Shown here in pieces: positions 58,901-64,000 of a stretch of 64,000 nt of DNA (positions within the stretch are counted from its first letter, which is position 1; each line of letters begins with the position of its first letter). Under the pieces are notes generated by a model. The model made no database searches. It worked only from the letters and a program-made list of their open reading frames with translations, and was not told the origin of the DNA. A program made the position numbers and the translations under genes. The DNA is from Isoetes taiwanensis (taxonomy: Eukaryota; Streptophyta; Lycopodiopsida; Isoetales; Isoetaceae). Location: the NCBI GenBank assembly GCA_021234155.1, contig JAJEKV010000033.1:2955454-3019453 (forward strand), in the 5' to 3' direction.

Positions 58901-59313
58901 AAATGCTAGTGAAGTGTGTCAAGCATATATAACTCTTGTATGCTGCTATTTTGTGGCAGTAATGGCATGTGGACAACTTGGTCATACATGGATTTTTAGA
59001 AAACCTTAAAAAACCACACCTCAAAAAAACACTACCTTAAAAAACAACACCTTTAAAAAAAACATCCCTTCAAAAAACCATACTGCTTGAGAAAACAACA
59101 CATCCTTAAAAAAGAGACTACACCTCCTTAAGAAACCACCCATTCTTAAAAAAAAAAACTACATATCCTTAAGAAAAACTATAGCATATCCTTGGAAAAC
59201 CACACCCCCATATAACTACGTGTAGGTTTTTTTCAAATCTTCAAAAAAACAACTCGTATTTTGTTTTTACTGTTGTTTTCAGCCGTGGACCAAATGTTGG
59301 GGTGAGTGTGCCT

Positions 59314-62300
59314 GGTCTGGCGGCCCGGGATCGTCCCTCCTAACCATATCGGTGATTCTCTCCTCATATTCCCAAATGGTTTCCTCTGCAATATAGTTGG
59401 AATAAATAGAGAACATTTTTGTAATTCCATTATTTTCTAAAGTTTTAATACTTTTGAAGAGGATGTCATATAAAAAACACACAATCCAATAATACTCCTC
59501 AAGAGAACTTTGTATTTAATAAGTAAATAAGGTACACCATTTGTCAATATGGTCCATTCAATTGCCAATCGGAAATCCCAGAACACACATAGATATATAT
59601 ATAAGAAAAACTAGCAAAACATATATATATATACATTTCTCATAGCAAAATTATACTAGGAACTAGGCCCTGCCTCTTGATCCTTAGCCCTAGGAGGTGG
59701 TGGAGGCTGATTCGGTGTCGCATGCAGAGTAACCCTGGGGTCTCTTGTGGCAGCCGCAATGGATGCAACCTCCGGTGGATAGGCAACGGCCAATGGGGCT
59801 GCCATGAGGAGCTTCATGCCCATCAAGGCGCAATGTCACGACCCAAGGTCGTCGGGGCAAGATCCCGTCAGACGAGTACATACACGAAACGCGTCACGAT
59901 AGGGAAGCTTCTTGTGGCCGGCCAGTGTAGAGAGTGCACGGAGGGCCCACCATGAAGCTTCAGCCTCCGGCCCTAGATCTCGGGCTATGAAGAGGACTTG
60001 TCCATGTCGGAAGGCCGACAAAAAGCGGGTAAGGTGGTTACCCAAAGACTTTCCCTTAAGTCTCGATTCTTTGCCACTTCCTTATCCAAGTCCATGGGGA
60101 CTTCTTCCTCCTTGAGCTCCTGTTGCTCCTCCTTCTTGTGCGCAGGGTTATGGTATAAATCTTCACCCTCATCATCTGAGTCGGAGGGAACCTCAACCAT
60201 ATTAATGTTTGGGACGTGAGGTCCCATAGCCGTGAAGGCATCCAGTGCAAAGGCGGCTGGTTTCACCGCATCCGAAGTCGCTAAGACGTAATAGAGTCTC
60301 TGCCGGCTCTAGGGTCTCCTGACGGAACTGAAGCAGCTGGTGCACCTCCGGAGGAAGCTCGGTAGAAGTGAAGTCGATGAAATCATCCATACAATACTCC
60401 GCAAGCTCATAAAGTACATGGTCTTTGCGCTTGCGTCGAAATCCGGCCACCACGTGATACGTCCAGATAATATCATCCAAGAGAAGGTATTCCTGCCCCT
60501 GGTGATAAATAACTGGAAGGCCGTCTAACCCTGACAAGCCTATAGATTGGTCACGGCGCGGTGGTAGCTCCTCTGCTAGCTCTTTCCAATGGGCAAAGTC
60601 GCCCATTCCAATATGCTCGTCATCCCCCTCCTCGGAGGATTCTGGTAGCCTGCCCTTCTCTGCCGGCAAGATTTCATCCTCAACGTATTGGTCCATGAGG
60701 ATGGCTAGAGCGAAAGTAGCTTCCAGATACTACGCCCACGATCTTTGGACCTTTGGTAGGTGTTTACCCCATCGGAGTTTCCCCTTCAAGGCGTCATAAG
60801 CATGTGTGTCCCCGCCTAGCATCTGTAGGAACTATCTCGGCTCCAAATACAAGTGGGAGGATCCCCAGAGGAATACACTGAGGAGGAAGCATTTCCTCCA
60901 TGTAAAAGTCAAGGAATCCGGGCGTAGTCAGGATGCCATTTAGATATTGGCAAGGAGATCTATCGTTGGCATAGCAAAGGCTGCGGCGGTCGAAGGGAAC
61001 ACGTGGATCCCATTTCTCTCCATCAAGGTACCGAGGCGGCAAGGTCGTGGCGGGCAGCCATGGCGCTAGAAGGGAGGAGAGAGGAAGAGAAGCGTTTAAA
61101 ATAACCTTACAAGTCCCCTTTTAAACCTTTTTTTTTTTAAACCGGCGTCAGCATTTTATTTTAAATTTAACATAAAAAAACATTAAACTTTTAATTCAAA
61201 AATAAAAGCCTCTTTATTAATTATCACAAAAAAATATGTACAAATGCGGATCCCCGCAAGTAGGCTAAGGTTGCTCCCCGTATCCCTACGGGCAAGGGCT
61301 AAGTCCTTAGGCATTATGGTGACCCTCTTGCGTGGATAGCGCAAAGGTTGGCATCACCAAAAGTGCTACCAAGTAGGCTTCAAAGACCTCTTGGGCGCCA
61401 AAATTACAAAGGTCGGAAGCGGAGATCGGTCTTAAATTGCTGTGCGATCTCCCGTACCGGCCTACGAAAAGGCAGCTTCCCCGTCGGAAGGTCCGGTGGA
61501 CTTCTGAAATTTGGCGGATCTCCCAATGCCCGCCCTGCAGGGTCGGAACCGATGAGGCTTCATTGTGGCCCGGGCCCCGACGATGTTGGCACCGTCTTAG
61601 CCCCAAAGAACAACGGCCGGGAGTTATCCACTCTAGCGCCTCCGGTCCGGGCTGGTCTTCTTCCCAAAAGCCCGGCGGTCATTAACTTATCCTTGTATTG
61701 ATTTGCCGGCCTTATGGGCAACTCCCTTCCTCGAGCTTAGCGGCCGGATCGTCGGTTTTGGGTTGAGCCACTCCCGGATGCACCTCCTCCTGTTGGTCCC
61801 GCTGATCTTGTCGGTCCAGCTCATCTTGCTCCAACTTCTCGCGCTCTTCCGAGCTCTCCTTAGGTCTTCTTGGATCTGAGCAAAAAGCTGGGCTGCGGCT
61901 CGGCGATTAAGTTCAGCGTGGTACCGTTGTGGCCGCAGACCCATATCTATCTGAATAGTTGTCAGATAGTCTATGCTAATGTCGGGGATTTCTCCCGGAC
62001 AAAAGCTGTTGGAACCCTCATGCCGGTGGTATGGGGAACCTCAATGGCTCTGCCATCAATGGCGGCAAAGCCGTCCCAGAAATACCGGTACTCCCCTACC
62101 CGGGCCTCTTTGTGTCAGCCCGCTCAATCTCCCGGTGGTCGTCCTCCCTGGCAAAACCCCTAATACGGTCGGCCTCCGTCCTGACATCTTCCTCCTCCGT
62201 ATGGCCTTCCTGTTCGGGAGGATAAAATTTGATGAGCATCATTACCATATCAGGTTGCTCAACAAGGGTATATGGGAGCTGGCGTAGGTTCAGCCGGATG

Positions 62301-62629
62301 AGGAATGGCTCTGAGAAGTGATAGACAGGATATGGAATCCTATCGTTGTTCTCAAACCTATTGACCAGCTCATCCAACAAGATGTCGATGAGGGCTGGGT
62401 CAGTAGCCATGTGCTTAGCAATCATGGCGTAGATCTCCACGATGCTCATGGTGGACGGATCCGGAGCGCTCTTGGTAATGGCCATAGCGGGTAGTGCGGC
62501 GCTGGCGGCGAAGGGGATGGCAAAGGGGGCGCTAAGATGCACAAGGCACAAGGGCGCAGGATCAAGGTCCGGTCTGGTGGCGATGGCGGAGGGCGGCTCA
62601 GGCGGTTGGAGGCACGGAAGCAAAAACAA
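59314..62629 (-). CDS. Extra reading frames upstream of gag in the chromovirus
   Basis: Minus-strand blocks from the LTR side: MAITKSAPDPSTMSIVEIYA...YPVYHFSEPFLIRLNLRQLP (62485-62096); continuing EYRYFWDGFAAIDGRAIEVP and HTTGMRVPTAFVREKSP, then LNRRAAAQLFAQIQEDLRRA (to 61687); PPRYLDGEKWDPRVPFDRRS (61042-60794); LPVIYHQGQEYLLLDDIIWT and YELAEYCMDDFIDFTSTELP (60696-60202); VEVPSDSDDEGEDLYHNPAH (60266-59985); EEITDMVRR-type frames to 59314. Coding-like composition, several shifts, no recognised domain. About 4 kb of protein-like sequence between the primer site and gag is unusual. It may be an additional ORF typical of some plant Ty3 elements or a captured host gene. Confidence 0.55.
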
Positions 62630-63222
62630 ATGACAGGAAATGGTTTGTTAAACGGCCAATTAACTTTTAAAATTTCAAAATTTTTCTTATTAACTTCAAA
62701 ATTTTATTATTAAAAAAATTATACGGCGAAAATACGCCACATACTGATTCGGCCGGGCCGATGGCATTATCTACGGCTTACGCCTCAACCGGGTGTCGCC
62801 GAATGCAAGCGGCGCCCGAGTTGACCTGGCGGGCCCGCGTTGACTCGGGTCTGACGGGTCGGGCGCCGACAGCATTTCGGGCGCTTCGAACTTGACTGCA
62901 AAGCGACAAAAGGCAAGCGGCGCCCGAATTCGTTGTTGGGCCTGCCCTTGACCATTTTTCGCCTGGAGTTGACTGTTCTAGGGTAATTCAAGTACGCCCG
63001 ATCCAAGGAAACCATCTCCTTCGTCATTTGAGCTACCCACTGACACCTGTTAGGCCTCCAATCTTGGCCCCTCCACTTCAAAGCTACAATTTCTTAACTT
63101 AACCTAACACCAAGCCAAACAACAAATGAGAACTAACGACACATTGACTCGGCCTCCTCCTAACTACCGTACTCACGAGTTAGTGTTTGGCGGTGCTATG
63201 ATTTCGAGCAACCCGAAATCAC
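62630..63222. other. Retroelement leader
   Basis: Non-coding segment between the primer-binding site and the first extra reading frame. Contains GC-rich repeats such as AAGCGGCGCCCGA (twice, about 62808 and 62915). Confidence 0.5.
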
Positions 63223-63234
63223 GGCTCTGATACC
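63223..63234 (-). other. Primer-binding site (initiator-Met tRNA type)
   Basis: On the minus strand, GGTATCAGAGCC follows the LTR end (CCACA) after one base. This matches the usual TGGTATCAGAGC primer-binding site of plant LTR elements except for the first base. Confidence 0.9.
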
Positions 63235-63235
63235 T

Positions 63236-64000
63236 TGTGGCGCTCCCGGAATATATCGACCCTCGAGCGTATACATACGGGGACTTTCCTCCCATGGCAA
63301 CCATCTCACCATGAGCGAGGGGCCCTCCGTCTATTTCGGGGCCATCTATGAAATGAGGCGAAAAAGAAGGACACGAAGGGGTCATTCGCCCACGCTTGAG
63401 TGGGACTCCTACGTCGCGGAAGCATGAATACAAGGGTTAGCACACGGCATGAATATACATAAATAACCACCCGAGGGGTGGCGCATCCATCTAATATACC
63501 AGCGGTAGAATATGCATCTAATCCTAGGAAAACACCCGGAACCGAGGTTCTACCCCTCCGGACTCCGTGAGGATCGCGGCGACGAAATTTGGGCCTCAAG
63601 GGATCAGCGGTAGGAGTCTTGGCATGGCGTTGGCTGGCATAGAACATTGGTGGGGTTGTCCACTCCATCCGCCCTCTGTGCACACTTTGCGGATGGGTCG
63701 ATTCATGCTATGGCTTTGCTATAGCCTTGGGAGACGCATAAACTCGAGGGCATCACCCTCTGAGCCTACTCCGGGTTCATGGCCGCCTGGTCCAGATGAG
63801 GCAGGTCGGGGGCGTCCCCTTCGAGAATCACGGTGGTTCCATGGGTGAGCTAGAGAATACGTGCCGCATCGGCGACCCCGCATCCGTGCAGGCTTACTCA
63901 CCCTAAATCTACTCAAAGTGCATGGTGCTCCATAACGGATCACACCTCTACACCCGGAGTGTCCGGACCCATACCCGCCCTCAACGTGGACGGCTATTAG
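63236..64000 (-). repeat. 5' LTR, partial, runs off the window
   Basis: Begins TGTGGCGCTCCCGGAATAT and follows the 3' LTR (45941-46720) throughout with scattered substitutions and small indels. About 850 bp more should lie beyond the window end. Confidence 0.93.

Larger units (their letters stand above)
53588..59310. mobile_element. CACTA-type DNA transposon 2 (5.72 kb), non-autonomous
   Basis: TIRs: left CACACTAACCCCAAAATCTG, right read inward CACACTCACCCCAACATTTG (17 of 20 match). They are flanked by a 3-bp CCT duplication (53585-53587, 59311-59313). Removing the element and one CCT rejoins a minus-strand frame without a shift, which confirms the ends. Subterminal repeats are opposed: GTGTAGTTTTT-type at 53600-53960 and AAAAACTACACC-type at 58985-59240. 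Inside are AT-rich sequence, a 48-bp duplication (55229-55320), a short GC-rich gene-like stretch (55600-55770) and a 19-bp satellite. No transposase was seen. Confidence 0.9.
45941..64000 (-). mobile_element. Ty3/gypsy chromovirus, about 18 kb within window, with nested CACTA insertion
   Basis: Minus-strand LTR retrotransposon. Going from right to left: 5' LTR (63236 onward, runs off the window), primer-binding site, extra reading frames, gag, protease, reverse transcriptase, RNase H, integrase, chromodomain, polypurine tract, 3' LTR (45941-47551). The order RT-RH-INT-chromodomain identifies a chromovirus. The element inserted into gene F. The 5-bp target duplication cannot be checked because the right end is outside. 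Many frame changes make it inactive. Confidence 0.92.

Noticed and set aside
56411-58902. Long frames of 60-153 codons on both strands
   Set aside because: A stop-free 19-bp satellite reads open in many frames. No start context, domain or non-repeat coding sequence supports a gene.

Overview
This window looks like nuclear DNA of a land plant, probably a fern or another seed-free plant. The signs are an intron-rich nuclear gene for a plastid Deg protease, a PLS-type pentatricopeptide repeat (PPR) gene, a chromodomain Ty3/gypsy element with an initiator-Met primer-binding site, LINE and Helitron remnants, microsatellites and large gene-poor stretches. The species cannot be named from sequence alone. 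Many recognisable coding segments are broken by 1-2 nt shifts, so either decay is widespread or the assembly keeps small indel errors. Gene models here are best read as homology segments.

Layout. 0-5 kb: a DEG8-like protease gene (+) with eleven recognisable exons. 5-15 kb: mostly non-coding, with a GC-rich hairpin, a copia-like remnant inside an inverted repeat, a LINE remnant, a 290-bp tandem duplication and SINE-like copies with different microsatellite tails. 15.5-17.5 kb: a frame-broken PPR gene. 17.8-21 kb: an unrecognised, possibly transposase-related split gene with an antisense gene-like stretch and opposed CCACC/GGTGT tracts in its intron. 21-28.3 kb: a chromovirus scrap, a Helitron 3' end, several inverted repeats and a 350-bp foldback. 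28.5-30.6 kb: a coiled-coil gene (-).

31.5-45.9 kb is the most unusual part. It is a compact cluster of apparently intronless genes of unknown family: A, B, C, the 83-aa pair D1/D2, the pair E1/E2, and F. Gene C ends in a divergent histone H3 fold that resembles CENH3 and has a very long loop 1. A palindromic repeat with core GCACCGTAGCCACGGTGC forms tandem arrays beyond the 3' end of every gene whose 3' side is not another cluster gene's 3' end (D2 is the exception, running straight into D1), and none lies in the divergent D2/E1 promoter interval. This suggests a 3'-end or terminator role, or a cluster of foreign or giant-virus-like origin. The last array is split by a 4.65-kb CACTA-type transposon with TIRs and a GTG duplication.

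45.9-64 kb is one large minus-strand Ty3/gypsy chromovirus: a complete 1.6-kb LTR at the left, polypurine tract, chromodomain, integrase, RNase H, reverse transcriptase, protease, gag, several extra reading frames upstream of gag, a primer-binding site and the start of the second LTR. It truncates gene F. It is itself interrupted by a second CACTA-type element (5.7 kb, CCT duplication) that carries a 19-bp satellite of roughly 135 units.
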